64,000 nt of DNA from contig CANKXX010000004.1 of NCBI GenBank assembly GCA_947487835.1, positions 62,001 through 126,000 of the forward strand. Direction: 5' to 3'. The notes beneath the pieces are model-generated. The model was not told where the DNA came from. It saw nothing but the letters and a program-made list of their open reading frames with translations, and did no database searches. Each line of letters begins with the position of its first letter. Within the stretch, counting starts at the first letter, position 1. Positions 16,390 to 25,908 of this stretch are shown here, piece after piece. Made by a program: the position numbers and the translations under genes. This stretch comes from an uncultured Microbacteriaceae bacterium. GTDB lineage: Bacteria; Actinomycetota; Actinomycetes; Actinomycetales; Microbacteriaceae.

Positions 16390-17261
16390 CACGATGCCGC
16401 CTCCAGCCGCCGGGCCCGGGCCACCCGCACGCGGGACGTCACGACGCCGCCGCGCAGCCCGAAGAGGTAGGCGAGCGCGAAGGCGGCGGACTGCGCGAGC
16501 ACGACGGCGCCGCCCGTCGACACGTCGAGGTAGAAGCTGGCGTACGCACCGCCGAGCGACGCGACGGCGGTCACCACGACGGCGAGCGCGATCATCCGGT
16601 CGAACCGCTTCGTCAGCAGGTACGCGGTCGCGCCCGGCGTGATGAGCATCGCCACGACGAGGATGATGCCGACCGCCTGCAGCGCCACCACCACCGTGAG
16701 GGCGAGCAGCCCGAGCAGCAGCACGGACAGCCAGCGGGTGTTGATGCCGATGGCGTTCGCGTGGCTTCGGTCGAAGGCGAACAGCGTGAGGTCCCGTCGC
16801 TTGACCAGCAGGATGGCGCTGGCGAGCGCGCCGATCACAACCACCTGCGCGATCTCCGCGTCGCTCACGCCGAGCACGTTGCCGAACAGGATGTGCGTCA
16901 GGTCCGTCTGGCTCGGCGTGACCGAGATGATCACGAGGCCCATAGCGAACAGCGCGGTGAACACGACGCCGATGGCCGCGTCCGACTTGATCTTCGTCGT
17001 GGCCCGCACGCCGCCGATCAGCGCGACCGCGCCGGCACCGAAGACGAACGCCCCCACCGCGAACGGCAGCCCCAGGATGTAGCTGAGCGCGACCCCCGGA
17101 AGCACGGCGTGCGACACGGCGTCCCCCATGAGCGACCAGCCGATCTGCACGAGCCAGCAGGACAGGATCGCGCAGGTCACCGCGGCCACGAGCGTCACGA
17201 CGAGCGCCCGGGCCATGAACGCGTACTGCAGCGGCTCGAGCAGCCACTCGACCGGGGTCAT
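16389..17261 (-). CDS. Manganese ABC transporter permease
   Basis: 290-aa ABC-3 family permease (ZnuB/MntB/PsaC type) with about eight or nine hydrophobic segments. Conserved segments include WSLMGDAVSHAVLPGVALSYILG, the central GILASAILL-like loop (VVIGALASAILLVKRRDL), and VGIILVVAMLITPGATAYLL near the C-terminus. ATG at 17261 overlaps the ATPase stop (ATGA). Substrate is assigned from the binding protein and regulator in the same operon. Confidence 0.92.
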   Translation of the reverse strand: MTPVEWLLEPLQYAFMARALVVTLVAAVTCAILSCWLVQIGWSLMGDAVSHAVLPGVALSYILGLPFAVGAFVFGAGAVALIGGVRATTKIKSDAAIGVVFTALFAMGLVIISVTPSQTDLTHILFGNVLGVSDAEIAQVVVIGALASAILLVKRRDLTLFAFDRSHANAIGINTRWLSVLLLGLLALTVVVALQAVGIILVVAMLITPGATAYLLTKRFDRMIALAVVVTAVASLGGAYASFYLDVSTGGAVVLAQSAAFALAYLFGLRGGVVTSRVRVARARRLEAAS

Positions 17262-18004
17262 CCCGTCACCCTCACTCCGCCGGCCACTCCGCCGCCGAAC
17301 GCCAGGGCGAGGGTCTCCGGGACGAGCGCCTCGGCGGGCGTGCCCTGGAACAGGACCCGACGCTGCAGCAGTACGACCTCGTCGCACAGCTCGGGGACGC
17401 CCGCGAGGTCGTGCGTGGACACGAGAATGGCCTTTCCCTCGTTCCGCAGGCCGTGCAGCAGCTCGATGGTCGTGCGCTCCGACCCCTTGTCCACGCCGGC
17501 GAACGGCTCGTCGAGCAGCAGGAGGCTCGCCTCCTGCGCCACCCCACGGGCGACGAACACCCGCTTGCGCTGGCCGCCGGAGAGCTCGCCGATCTGCCGC
17601 GAGGCGAGGTCGAGGAGGCCGACCCGCTCCAGCGCGTGCTCGGTGGCCGCGCGGTCCTCCGCCCGGGGCCGGCGGGTCGGTCCCATCCGGCCGTACCGGC
17701 CCATCATCACGACGTCCCAGACGGAGAGCGGGAAGTCCCAGTCGACGGCCTCGGACTGCGGGACGTAGGAGACGAGGTTCCGCTTCCGCGCGGCGGCCGG
17801 CTCGCCCCCGAAGAGCCGGATGAGCCCGGTCTCGACGGGCACGGTGCCCATGACGGCGCCGAACAGGCTGGACTTGCCGGAGCCGTTCACGCCCAGCAGC
17901 CCGACGACGCGGCCCGCGGGCAGCTCGAGCGACACGTCGACGAGGGCCTGCACGGCGCCGTAGCGCACCGAGACCCCCCGCAGGGAGACGACCGGCTCAG
18001 TCAT
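17258..18004 (-). CDS. Manganese ABC transporter ATP-binding protein
   Basis: 248-aa ABC ATPase of the metal-type family. Walker A GVNGSGKSSLF (about 37-46), Q-loop YVPQSEAVDWDFPLSVWDVV (the WDFPxxV segment is typical of Mn/Zn importers), signature LSGGQRKRVFVARG, Walker B LLLLDEPFAGVD, H-loop STHD. Overlaps the binding-protein gene by eight bases and the permease by four. Confidence 0.94.
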   Translation of the reverse strand: MTEPVVSLRGVSVRYGAVQALVDVSLELPAGRVVGLLGVNGSGKSSLFGAVMGTVPVETGLIRLFGGEPAAARKRNLVSYVPQSEAVDWDFPLSVWDVVMMGRYGRMGPTRRPRAEDRAATEHALERVGLLDLASRQIGELSGGQRKRVFVARGVAQEASLLLLDEPFAGVDKGSERTTIELLHGLRNEGKAILVSTHDLAGVPELCDEVVLLQRRVLFQGTPAEALVPETLALAFGGGVAGGVRVTG

Positions 18005-18935
18005 GCGCGAGACCCTTCGTGATCACGTCGACGTCATGCTCGAGCAGGTCGAGGTAGGACGGCACGGGGCCGCCGGAGCGGGAGAGGGAGTCGACGTAGA
18101 GCGGACCGGCGAACGCGGCGCCGGTCGTGCGGGCCACCTGCCGCTGGACCGCGTCGGTGACCGTGGACTCGCAGAAGACGGTGGGCACGTCCCGGTCCGC
18201 GACGAGTCGCGTGGTTGCGGCGATCTGCTGCGGGGTGCCCTCGTTGTCGCTGTTCACGGCCCAGAGGAACCCCTCGTCGAGACCGGCGTCGCGGGCGAGG
18301 TAGCTGAAGGCGCCCTCGCAGGTGACGAGGACCCGGGAGTCGGCGGGCAGCACCGACACCGCGGACTCCAGGCGGTCCGCGACGGCCTGGAGCTCCTCGC
18401 GGTAGGCGGCCGCGCTGGCCTCGAACACGTCGGCCCGGTCCGGCAGCAGTCCGCTCAGCGCGTCCGCGACGTTCGTCACGTACTGCTGGCCCGCGATCGG
18501 CGACATCCAGGCGTGCGGGTTCGGCTCGCCCGCATAGTGGCCGGTGGCGATCGGCAGGGTCTGCACGCCCTCGCTCAGCACGGCGTGCGGCACGTCGACC
18601 GTGGTCAGGAACTGCTGGAACCAGCCCTCCAGCCCGAGCCCGTTGTCCAGGATGAGGTCGGCGCCGGACGCGCGGACGAGGTCCGACGGCGTCGGCTCGT
18701 AGCCGTGGATCTCGGCGCCCGTCTTCAGCAGGGACTCCACGCGCACCTCGTCGCCGCCCACCTGACGGGCGATGTCGGCGAGCACGGTGAACGTCGTCAG
18801 CACGAGGGGCCGATCGTCGGCGGCGTCCGCCTCCGCCTGCGGGGCGGCGCAGCCGCCGAGGGTCAGCGCGACCAGGACCGCGGTGAGCACCGCGATCGAA
18901 CGCTTTCGGTGGACGGCCGTCCCGGTTTTCGGCAC
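17997..18935 (-). CDS. mntA: Manganese-binding lipoprotein (PsaA/MntA family)
   Basis: 312-aa extracytoplasmic solute-binding lipoprotein. The signal peptide ends in the lipobox LTLGGC (Cys29). The cluster A-I metal ligands are visible in order: His77 (GAEIHGYEPTPSD), His141 (NPHAWMSP), Glu207 (TCEGAFSYLARD) and Asp282 (LYVDSLS). The His-His-Glu-Asp set is that of Mn(II)/Fe(II) binders; Zn binders usually have a third His and a His-rich loop, which is absent. GTG start at 18935, nine bases after rdgB; transcription is probably leaderless. Confidence 0.93.
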   Translation of the reverse strand: MPKTGTAVHRKRSIAVLTAVLVALTLGGCAAPQAEADAADDRPLVLTTFTVLADIARQVGGDEVRVESLLKTGAEIHGYEPTPSDLVRASGADLILDNGLGLEGWFQQFLTTVDVPHAVLSEGVQTLPIATGHYAGEPNPHAWMSPIAGQQYVTNVADALSGLLPDRADVFEASAAAYREELQAVADRLESAVSVLPADSRVLVTCEGAFSYLARDAGLDEGFLWAVNSDNEGTPQQIAATTRLVADRDVPTVFCESTVTDAVQRQVARTTGAAFAGPLYVDSLSRSGGPVPSYLDLLEHDVDVITKGLAHD

Positions 18936-18947
18936 ACCGAAACTCTA
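18927..18947 (-). promoter_or_regulatory. Leaderless mnt promoter with MntR operator candidate
   Basis: On the minus strand TAGAGT (18947-18942) stands exactly six bases before the GTG of the manganese operon, and its TAG is also the rdgB stop codon. A palindrome TTTCGG-TGTG-CCGAAA (18942-18927) begins at the last base of the -10 box and runs over the start codon. A bound repressor would cover the transcription start. That MntR is the repressor is inferred from the operon. Confidence 0.65.
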
Positions 18948-19544
18948 CGCGCGGGGAAGCTTCTCCGCGAGTACCGTCACGATGCGCTCGAACGCCATGG
19001 CGCGGTGGCTCACCCGGTCCTTCTCGCCCGGCGGCAGCTCCGCCGCGGACACGTCGTAGCCGTCCGGCTGGAAGATCGGGTCGTAGCCGAAGCCCGCCGC
19101 GCCGCGGGGCTCCGCCAGGATGCGGCCGGGCCAGACGGCGGTCTCCACGTGCTCCTCGCCGGAGCCGGGGAGCACGAGCGCGGCGGCGCAGGTGAAACCG
19201 CCGCCCCGGTGCTCGGCCGGGACGTCCGTCAGCTGCCAGAGCAGCAGGCGGAGGTTCTCCCCCGAGTCCTTGCTCGGCCCGCTCCAGCGGGCCGAGAAGA
19301 TGCCGGGCGCGCCGCCCATCACGTCCGCGCCGATGCCCGAGTCGTCGGCGAGGGCGGGCAGACCGGTGTGCCGGGCCGCCGCGCGGGCCTTGATCAGGGC
19401 GTTCTCGGCGAAGCTCGTGCCCGTCTCGGCCGGGTCCGGCCCGTCGTAGCCGACGAGCTCGAAGCCCTCGAGTCGCGGACCGAGGATGCGGCGGAGCTCC
19501 TCGACCTTGTGCGCGTTGTGCGTCGCGAGCACGACCTTCGTCAT
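18945..19544 (-). CDS. rdgB: Non-canonical purine NTP pyrophosphatase (RdgB/HAM1)
   Basis: Hydrolyses ITP, dITP and XTP to monophosphates, keeping damaged purines out of nucleic acids. The 199-aa protein shows [14 protein letters not shown] at the N-terminus, [13 protein letters not shown], the metal-site [32 protein letters not shown] and SHRAMAF. ATG at 19544 overlaps the rph stop (ATGA), the common rph-rdgB pairing. Its TAG stop doubles as part of the promoter of the next operon. Confidence 0.96.
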   Translation of the reverse strand: MTKVVLATHNAHKVEELRRILGPRLEGFELVGYDGPDPAETGTSFAENALIKARAAARHTGLPALADDSGIGADVMGGAPGIFSARWSGPSKDSGENLRLLLWQLTDVPAEHRGGGFTCAAALVLPGSGEEHVETAVWPGRILAEPRGAAGFGYDPIFQPDGYDVSAAELPPGEKDRVSHRAMAFERIVTVLAEKLPRA

Positions 19545-20281
19545 CGCGACTCCGCGAGCGCGGCGAGCTGGAGCTCGGTCAGCCGGCCGGCCCCCGTCAC
19601 CGCGAGGTCGAGCAGGGAGTCGAGCTCGCGCCGATCGAACGGCGCGCCCTCGGCGGTGCCCTGCACCTCGACGAACAGGCCTCGGCCGGTCACGACCACG
19701 TTCATGTCCGTCTCGGCCCGCACGTCCTCGACGTATGCCAGGTCGAGCATGGGCGTGCCGTCGATGATGCCCACGGACACGGCGGCCACGCTGTCGAGCA
19801 GCGGCGTCGCGCGCTGCGGGATGTGCTTCCTGGTCCGGGCCCACTCGATGGCGTCCGCCAGCGCCACGTACGCGCCGGTGATGGCCGCGGTGCGGGTGCC
19901 GCCGTCCGCCTGCAGCACGTCGCAGTCGAGCACGATCGTGTTCTCGCCGAGGGCCTTGGTGTCGATGACGGCGCGCAGGCTGCGGCCGATGAGGCGGGAG
20001 ATCTCGTGGGTGCGGCCGCCGATGCGGCCCTTGACCGACTCGCGGTCCATCCGGTCGTTCGTGGAGCGCGGGAGCATGGCGTACTCCGCGGTGACCCAGC
20101 CCTTGCCCTTGCCCGACAGCCAGCGGGGCACCCCGGGCGTGAAGGACGCCGTGCACAGCACGCGCGTGTTGCCGAAGGAGATGAGCGCCGACCCCTCGGC
20201 CTGCGCGCTCCAGCCGCGCTCGATCGTGACCTCGCGCAGCTGATCCGCGGTCCGTCCGTCCTTGCGTGTGTTTCCGGTCAT
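19541..20281 (-). CDS. rph: Ribonuclease PH
   Basis: Phosphate-dependent 3'-5' exonuclease that trims tRNA 3' ends. 246 aa with family blocks [20 protein letters not shown], the RNA-binding [21 protein letters not shown], the phosphate/metal region [23 protein letters not shown], and [20 protein letters not shown] at 20281 is the first start fitting the family length; upstream frame is non-coding. It lies between murI and rdgB on the same strand. Confidence 0.96.
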   Translation of the reverse strand: MTGNTRKDGRTADQLREVTIERGWSAQAEGSALISFGNTRVLCTASFTPGVPRWLSGKGKGWVTAEYAMLPRSTNDRMDRESVKGRIGGRTHEISRLIGRSLRAVIDTKALGENTIVLDCDVLQADGGTRTAAITGAYVALADAIEWARTRKHIPQRATPLLDSVAAVSVGIIDGTPMLDLAYVEDVRAETDMNVVVTGRGLFVEVQGTAEGAPFDRRELDSLLDLAVTGAGRLTELQLAALAESR

Positions 20282-20364
20282 CGTCGGTCCCGTCCTGTTC
20301 GTGGTGATGCTGGTGATGCGGTGCGTGTGGGGAAGGAGAGGCGGCGCCGGCGGGGCACGCGCCG

Positions 20365-21189
20365 TTAGCGCTCCGCGGGCAGCGGGATCGCGCCGGTGCG
20401 GACGAGCTCGACCTCGGACACGCGCGGGCCGAGGAAGCGCTCGGCCAGCGCGAGGAACTCCTCGGCGCTGCGGCCGGTCGCCTCGTAGCGAACGGTGGCG
20501 GGCTCCGGCGAGGTCCGCAGCGTGCCGTGCGAGACGAGCTCGCGGTAGACGTCGTTCGCGGTCTCGGTGTCGCTCGACACCAGGGTGACCTCGGGTCCCA
20601 TGACCAGGGAGATCGGTCCCTTGAGGAACGGGTAGTGGGTGCAGCCGAGCACGAGGGTGTCGACGCCGGCCTCGCGCAGCGGCGCGAGGTACTCCTCGGC
20701 GACGGCGAGCAGCTCCGGCGAGTGCGTCTCGCCGCGCTCGACGAACTCCACGAACCGGGGGCAGGCCTGGCTGAACAGCTGCAGGTGCGGGGCCGCCGCG
20801 AACGCGTCGTCGTAGGCGCGGGAGGTGGTCGTCGCCTGGGTCGCGATGACGCCGACCCGGGAGTTGCGCGTCGCGGACACCGCGCGGCGCACGGCCGGCT
20901 GGATGACCTCGATCACGGGCACGTCGTAGCGCTCGCGGGCGTCGCGGAGCATGGCGGCGGACGCGGTGTTGCACGCGATGACGAGCATCTTCACGCCCTG
21001 CTCGACGAGCGTGTCCAGCACCTCGAGCGCGTACTCGCGCACCTCGGCGATGGCCTTCGTGCCGTAGGGAGAGTGGGCGGTGTCGCCGATGTAGATGATC
21101 GACTCGCGCGGCAGCTGGGTCATCACCGCCCGTGCCACCGTGAGCCCGCCGACCCCGGAGTCGAAGATCCCGATCGGCGCGTCGCTCAC
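20365..21189 (-). CDS. murI: Glutamate racemase
   Basis: Makes D-glutamate for peptidoglycan. 274 aa; catalytic cysteines are in [11 protein letters not shown] (about residue 73) and LGCTHYPFL (about 184), and the substrate-binding N-terminus is [16 protein letters not shown] with DTAHSPYG downstream. GTG start at 21189; a TACACT box at 21203-21198 lies eight bases before it with no ribosome-binding site, suggesting little or no leader. First gene of the murI-rph-rdgB run. Confidence 0.96.
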   Translation of the reverse strand: MSDAPIGIFDSGVGGLTVARAVMTQLPRESIIYIGDTAHSPYGTKAIAEVREYALEVLDTLVEQGVKMLVIACNTASAAMLRDARERYDVPVIEVIQPAVRRAVSATRNSRVGVIATQATTTSRAYDDAFAAAPHLQLFSQACPRFVEFVERGETHSPELLAVAEEYLAPLREAGVDTLVLGCTHYPFLKGPISLVMGPEVTLVSSDTETANDVYRELVSHGTLRTSPEPATVRYEATGRSAEEFLALAERFLGPRVSEVELVRTGAIPLPAER

Positions 21190-21268
21190 GGGAGATCAGT
21201 GTAGTCGCGCCCGGAACGCGACTCCGGCCCAGGCTGCGAGCGCGCCGCAGCGGCCCCGGCCTCCCCCC

Positions 21269-21274
21269 TAGGCT
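21269..21274 (+). promoter_or_regulatory. -10 box of leaderless pncB
   Basis: TAGGCT is followed by exactly six bases and the GTG start codon at 21281. There is no ribosome-binding site. Confidence 0.5.
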
Positions 21275-21280
21275 TGGCGC

Positions 21281-22585
21281 GTGGCCAGCTCATCAGCGCT
21301 TCTCACCGACCGGTACGAATACACGATGCTCGACGCGGCGATCCGCGCGGGGACGCATTCGCGCGAGTGCGTGTTCGAGGTGTTCGCCCGGCGGCTGCCG
21401 AACGGGCGCCGCTACGGGGTGGTCGCGGGCACGGGACGGCTGCTCGAGCTGATCCGCGACTTCCGGTTCGGCGACGCCGAGCTCGAGTGGATGCGCGACA
21501 ATGCGGTCATCGGCGCCGAGGCGCTCGACTGGCTCGCGAACTACCGCTTCCAGGGCGACATCTGGGGCTACCGGGAGGGCGAGCTCTACTTCCCCGGATC
21601 GCCCATCCTCGTGATCGACGCCCCCTTCGCCGACGGCGTGATCCTCGAGACGCTCACCCTCAGCGTGTTGAACTACGACTCCGCGGTGGCGAGCGCCGCC
21701 GCGCGCATGGTGTCGGTGAGCAACGGCAGGCCGGTCGCCGAGATGGGCTCCCGCCGCGCGAACGAGCGCGCCGCCGTCGCCGCCGCCCGGGCCGCATACA
21801 TCGCGGGCTTCCGCGCCACCTCGAACCTCGAGGCCGGCCGCAGCTGGGGCGTGCCCACCATGGGCACCGCCGCGCACGCCTTCACGCTCCTGCACGACAG
21901 CGAGGAGGACGCCTTCCGCGCCCAGGTGGACGCGGCCGGGCCCGGGACGACCCTGCTGATCGACACCTATGACGTCGAGCAGGGCGTCGCCACCGCCGTG
22001 AAGGTCGCCGGCACGGGCCTCGGCGCCGTCCGCATCGACTCCGGCGACCTGCCCACGCTCGTGGCCGAGGTGCGGGCGCAGCTCGACTCGCTCGGCGCGA
22101 CCGGCACCCGGATCACGGTCACCAACGATCTCGACGAGTACGGCATCGCCGCCCTCGCGGCCTCCCCGGTCGACGCGTACGGCGTCGGCACGAGCGTCGT
22201 CACCGGCTCCGGCGCCCCCGCCGCGGGCATGGTCTTCAAGCTGGTCGCGCATCGCAACGGGAGCGGCGACTGGGTGTCGGTGGCGAAGAAGTCGGCGCAG
22301 AAGCAGTCGATCGGTGGCCGCAAGTACCCGGTCCGCCGCCTCGACGCGCACGGCAAGGCGCTCCTGGAGCGGATCTACGTCGGCGAGGACCCCGACGAGT
22401 CGGCGACGGAGCGCGAGCTGCTCGTGCCGCTCGTCGTCGGCGGCGAGATCGACGCATCATTCCTCGGGGCCGAGGGCACGGGGCGCGCGCGCGACCACCA
22501 CGCGTCGGCGATCGCGGAGCTCACCCCCGAGGCCTTCCGTCTGCGCGAGGGCGACCCGGCGATCCCCACCACCTACGAGGGCTAG
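21281..22585 (+). CDS. pncB: Nicotinate phosphoribosyltransferase
   Basis: Joins nicotinate to PRPP in NAD salvage. 434 aa. [18 protein letters not shown] at the N-terminus, the substrate loop [48 protein letters not shown], the PRPP-binding [16 protein letters not shown] and GVGTSVVTG near the phosphate site match the family. The His involved in phosphoryl transfer probably lies in [10 protein letters not shown]. Divergent from murI; the two starts are 91 bases apart. Confidence 0.95.
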   Translation: MASSSALLTDRYEYTMLDAAIRAGTHSRECVFEVFARRLPNGRRYGVVAGTGRLLELIRDFRFGDAELEWMRDNAVIGAEALDWLANYRFQGDIWGYREGELYFPGSPILVIDAPFADGVILETLTLSVLNYDSAVASAAARMVSVSNGRPVAEMGSRRANERAAVAAARAAYIAGFRATSNLEAGRSWGVPTMGTAAHAFTLLHDSEEDAFRAQVDAAGPGTTLLIDTYDVEQGVATAVKVAGTGLGAVRIDSGDLPTLVAEVRAQLDSLGATGTRITVTNDLDEYGIAALAASPVDAYGVGTSVVTGSGAPAAGMVFKLVAHRNGSGDWVSVAKKSAQKQSIGGRKYPVRRLDAHGKALLERIYVGEDPDESATERELLVPLVVGGEIDASFLGAEGTGRARDHHASAIAELTPEAFRLREGDPAIPTTYEG

Positions 22586-22654
22586 GCCGGACGGAGACTG
22601 CGCCCGACCCCGGACCGGACGCGTCGGCGGAGGGCGAGGCCGGATGGGGCGCGG

Positions 22655-22924
22655 CTAGTCCTTCAGGCGGTCGTAGATCTTCTTGCAGTCCGGGCAGACC
22701 GGGAACTTCTGCGGGTCGCGGCCGGGCAGCCACTTCTTGCCGCACAGGGCGACGACCGGCTTGCCGGTGAGGGCAGACTCGAGGATCTTCTCCTTCTTCA
22801 CGTAGTGCGAGAAGCGCTCGTGATCGCCGGGCTCGATGTGCTCCTGCTCGAGGAGCTCCTCGAGCTCGCGGTCGAGGATGTCGGTGCCGCCTCCTTCGCG
22901 GGGCGCCTCAGGGACCATGCTCAT
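22655..22924 (-). CDS. DUF3039 protein
   Basis: 89-aa actinobacterial protein of unknown function, with a C-terminal zinc-ribbon-like pair: GKPVVALCGKKWLPGRDP and FPVCPDCKKIYDRL (three cysteines, one upstream and a CPDC knuckle). The start is decided by the ribosome-binding site: AGGAGA lies eight bases before ATG 22924, whereas the in-frame ATG at 22933 would touch it. Convergent with pncB. Confidence 0.9.
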   Translation of the reverse strand: MSMVPEAPREGGGTDILDRELEELLEQEHIEPGDHERFSHYVKKEKILESALTGKPVVALCGKKWLPGRDPQKFPVCPDCKKIYDRLKD

Positions 22925-22986
22925 CGAAAACATCTCCTCATACTACGGCGGCCCATTCTACGACTCGTGGGCCGGAGGGCCACCGG

Positions 22987-24558
22987 TCAGTTGCGGGTGG
23001 CGAAGGCGAGCAGTTCCGGTCCGCGTCGCTCGAACACGCGGCCGCCCCAGGCCACGCCGATCACGACCGAGAGCACGGAGATCCCGACACCGGACGCGAG
23101 GGACCACAGCCCCCAGTCCCCGCCCTCGATGAGCTCCAGGGCGGCGAACACGATGGCGGGCGACGCGATGAGGAGCGACACGAGGAACGACACCGACTGC
23201 AGCAGGGCCGCGGCGGCGCCGCTCGACTGCGGCTGCTTGAACGGGCTGTCGCCGGGCTGCACGGCCGGGTACGGGAACCGGGCCGACATGACGGAGGAGA
23301 TGCCGATGCCCGCGAACAGGATCGCGGACGAGACGCCGATGAGTGAGGGCAGCACGTCGTCGTCGCCGTGGAACGTCGCGCTCAGCATGGCGCCGACCAG
23401 CACGAGCGGGATCCCGACGAGCGCGACGGGGACGATGCGGCCGATCCGGTCAGCGGTGCCTCGCGTGCCGGACGCGACGTGCAGCCACACCGCGGTGCTG
23501 TCGTACGCGACGTCGTTGTGGATCGACCAGCCGAGGAACAGGCACATGAACGGCAGCGGCATCAGCCAGAGCGCCTCGACGGGCACCCCGGCGATGCTGA
23601 GCGGCACGAAGAGGAGCACCGGCAGGATCGGGATCATCACCAGGGTCGCGCGGTAGCGGGGGTCGCGCAGCCAGTAGGTGAGGCTGCGCGCCGCGATGGC
23701 GCCCGTCGGCGTGGCCGCGAACCGGTCGAACAGCCCGAGCCCGCCGTACACCTTCACGCGCGCCTCGCGCTCCGGCGTCACGAGCATGCGCGCCACCAGC
23801 GCGCGCCAGCCGAGCGCGAGCACGGCCACGACGGCGACCGCGATCAGGAGCTTCAGCAGTGCCGAGCCGTAGTCCCCCGCCGCGGCGTCGGCGGGCACCG
23901 ACCAGGCGGCGCCGAGCGGGGTCCAGCTGAGCGTCGTGGCGACCGCGGAGAAGATGGCGAGGGTGTCCCGCCCCCAGTCCGCATTGGCCAGCAACGACGC
24001 GGCGGGCGAGATGAGCACGAGTGCGACGAGCGCGACGATCCCGGTGGTGTCCCGCGCGCGCCGGGTCGCGAGCACGAGGGCGGCCACCGAGGTGGTGACC
24101 CGGGCGCCGAGCACGCAGGTGAGGGTGACCAGCACCGCTCCGAGGACCGCGAGGACCGCCGGTCCGACGCCGCGCGACCAGGTGGCGACCGTCGACAGCG
24201 AGACGGAGGCGATCACCAGGGCAGGCACGCCGACGAATGCGGCGACGGCGAGGCTGAGCGCCAGGGTGTCGTTGCGCATCCCGAACAGTGAGAACCGGCG
24301 GGGGTCGAGCGTGTCCTCCACCCCGACCACGAGGGGGACGACCAGGAAGCCGAGCACCGCGAGCGACCCGCCGATCACGACGACGTTGCGCGCCGTCTCG
24401 ACGTCGGCGAGGCGCAGCGCGATCAGCCCGAGGACCGCGACGACGCAGACCCCGAGGCCGTAGAGCAGGCCGATGATGAGCGCGACGAGCTGCCAGGGGC
24501 TGCGCCGGAACGTGTTGCCGAGGATCCGGAGCTTCAGTCCGAGAAAGTGTGCAACCAC
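22987..24558 (-). CDS. ABC transporter integral membrane protein
   Basis: 523-aa protein with about a dozen hydrophobic stretches and no known catalytic domain. Starts GTG at 24558, overlapping the ATPase gene by 25 bases, so the two are made together. The N-terminal LGLKLRILGNTFRRSPWQL is typical of actinobacterial exporter membrane subunits paired with a single ATPase. Substrate unknown; peptide or drug export is possible but not shown. Confidence 0.8.
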   Translation of the reverse strand: MVAHFLGLKLRILGNTFRRSPWQLVALIIGLLYGLGVCVVAVLGLIALRLADVETARNVVVIGGSLAVLGFLVVPLVVGVEDTLDPRRFSLFGMRNDTLALSLAVAAFVGVPALVIASVSLSTVATWSRGVGPAVLAVLGAVLVTLTCVLGARVTTSVAALVLATRRARDTTGIVALVALVLISPAASLLANADWGRDTLAIFSAVATTLSWTPLGAAWSVPADAAAGDYGSALLKLLIAVAVVAVLALGWRALVARMLVTPEREARVKVYGGLGLFDRFAATPTGAIAARSLTYWLRDPRYRATLVMIPILPVLLFVPLSIAGVPVEALWLMPLPFMCLFLGWSIHNDVAYDSTAVWLHVASGTRGTADRIGRIVPVALVGIPLVLVGAMLSATFHGDDDVLPSLIGVSSAILFAGIGISSVMSARFPYPAVQPGDSPFKQPQSSGAAAALLQSVSFLVSLLIASPAIVFAALELIEGGDWGLWSLASGVGISVLSVVIGVAWGGRVFERRGPELLAFATRN

Positions 24559-25640
24559 TCCATGCCCTCCGCCGCCTTGCGGCCGCCCGCGAGCTGCACG
24601 AACCGGTCCTCGAGGGTGCCGCCTCCGCGCACCTCGTCCATGGTGCCCGCGGCGAGTACGCGCCCCGTCACGATGATGGCGACGTGGTCGCAGACCCGCT
24701 GCACGAAATCCATGCCGTGACTCGAGAGCACGACCGTTCCCCCGCTCGCGACGTAGCGCTGCAGGATGTCGATGAGGTTCGCGGCGGAGACCGGATCGAC
24801 GGACTCGAAGGGCTCGTCGAGCACCAGCAGGCGCGGCGAGTGGATCATCGCGGCCGCGAGGGCGATCTTCTTGGTCATGCCGGCCGAGTAGTCGGCCACG
24901 AGGCGGTTCACCGCATCCTCGAGCCCGAAGGCGGCGATGAGGTCGGACGAGCGCTGCCGCACGGTCGCGGCGTCGAGGCCGCGGAGGATGCCCGAGTAGT
25001 AGAGGAGCTGGGCGCCGGTGAGGCGGTCGAACAGGCGGAGGCGGTCGGGGAGCACCCCGATGCTGCGCTTCGCCCGCACGGGGTCGGCCCACATGTCGAC
25101 GCCGTGCACGGTGATGCGCCCGCCGTCGGGCCGAAGGAGGCCGGTGACCATGGACAGGGTCGTGGTCTTGCCCGCACCGTTCGGACCGACGATCCCGTAG
25201 AAGGATCCGGTCGGCACATCGAGGTGGATGTCGTCCACGGCGACCGTGGAGCCGAACTGCTTCCGCAGGCCCTCGATCGACAGCACGACGCCGTCGTCGA
25301 CCGGCGGCTCGGCCGGGTGCTCACCCGCGTCGGGCGCGTCGGCCGCGGGCAGCGCGGACGGCAGGCGCGCCTCGGGAGCCGTCGTCGACCGCTCGGGTGC
25401 GGGTGCGTCGTCGATCACGGGCACATCCTGGAACACGGACGCCCGCCCCACAACGGGCACGCCCCCGATTCCCGGCGCGTCGTGAGAAACGGGGGCGTCC
25501 CCCGCGCCATCGCCTCTGGGCGTGCTCCTCATAGCGCCATCGCCTCTGGACGTGCTCCTCTTAGCGCCATCGCCTCTGGGCGTGCTCCTCTTAGCGGTCG
25601 GCGCGGCGTCTCTGCCCGCGGACCTGATTCCGTCGCTCAC
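24534..25640 (-). CDS. ABC transporter ATP-binding protein with repeat-bearing N-terminal extension
   Basis: The ATPase core spans about residues 115-345: Walker A GPNGAGKTTTLSM, signature YSAGMTKKIALAAAM, Walker B LLVLDEPFESVDP, H-loop SSHG (His in place). The first 110 residues are extra, low in complexity, and include three tandem copies of RSTPRGDGA (about 18-47), from a 30-bp DNA repeat. The start at 25640 is uncertain; a later start would drop the repeat. Partner membrane protein is encoded next. Confidence 0.88.
   Translation of the reverse strand: MSDGIRSAGRDAAPTAKRSTPRGDGAKRSTSRGDGAMRSTPRGDGAGDAPVSHDAPGIGGVPVVGRASVFQDVPVIDDAPAPERSTTAPEARLPSALPAADAPDAGEHPAEPPVDDGVVLSIEGLRKQFGSTVAVDDIHLDVPTGSFYGIVGPNGAGKTTTLSMVTGLLRPDGGRITVHGVDMWADPVRAKRSIGVLPDRLRLFDRLTGAQLLYYSGILRGLDAATVRQRSSDLIAAFGLEDAVNRLVADYSAGMTKKIALAAAMIHSPRLLVLDEPFESVDPVSAANLIDILQRYVASGGTVVLSSHGMDFVQRVCDHVAIIVTGRVLAAGTMDEVRGGGTLEDRFVQLAGGRKAAEGMEWLHTFSD
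25504..25593. repeat. 30-bp tandem repeat, three copies, in frame
   Basis: Three near-identical 30-base units start at 25504, 25534 and 25564. Each contains GCCATCGCCTCTGG and CGTGCTCCTC, and each encodes ten residues of the ATPase N-terminus (RSTPRGDGAK-type). Copies differ by a few bases. The multiple-of-three length preserves the frame, so copy number can change without breaking the gene. Confidence 0.9.
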
Positions 25641-25840
25641 CGCCCCACGCTACCAAGCGCCCCCGTCGGCACGGTCCGGCTCACCGGGGACTGGCCCCGC
25701 GGATGCGAACCGATAGAAATATCACGAAAGGAAAACGACTTCAAGGTCAATCCTGGAGGTCGAAGGTCTCTCAGGTTAGAGTCGAGAGAGGCATGACGGC
25801 GTGTCCCGTGAACTACTCGTGGGTGAACTATGGGCGAATT

Positions 25841-25866
25841 CCGGTGTCCAGCATGCTGGACACCGG
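25841..25866 (+). promoter_or_regulatory. Perfect 26-bp palindrome in the leader of the nucleotidyltransferase gene
   Basis: CCGGTGTCCAGCA is followed directly by its reverse complement, 42 bases before the GTG at 25909. As RNA it can form an 11-bp stem with a CATG loop. Two direct copies of GTGAACTA (25807-25825 region) stand just before it. Operator or leader hairpin controlling the polymer genes are both possible. It is not a terminator for the upstream gene, which runs the other way. Confidence 0.6.
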
Positions 25867-25908
25867 GCCCTTCGATTCTCCCCATCGGTCGGAACTAAGG
25901 AGATCAAC

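Noticed and set aside
18003-20243. A 746-residue plus-strand open frame over the manganese operon, rdgB and rph
   Set aside because: Antisense to four genes with complete family motifs; shadow frame.
25841-25866. The 26-bp palindrome as a terminator
   Set aside because: The gene before it (ABC ATPase) runs in the opposite direction, and there is no transcript to end; its position in a leader fits regulation better.
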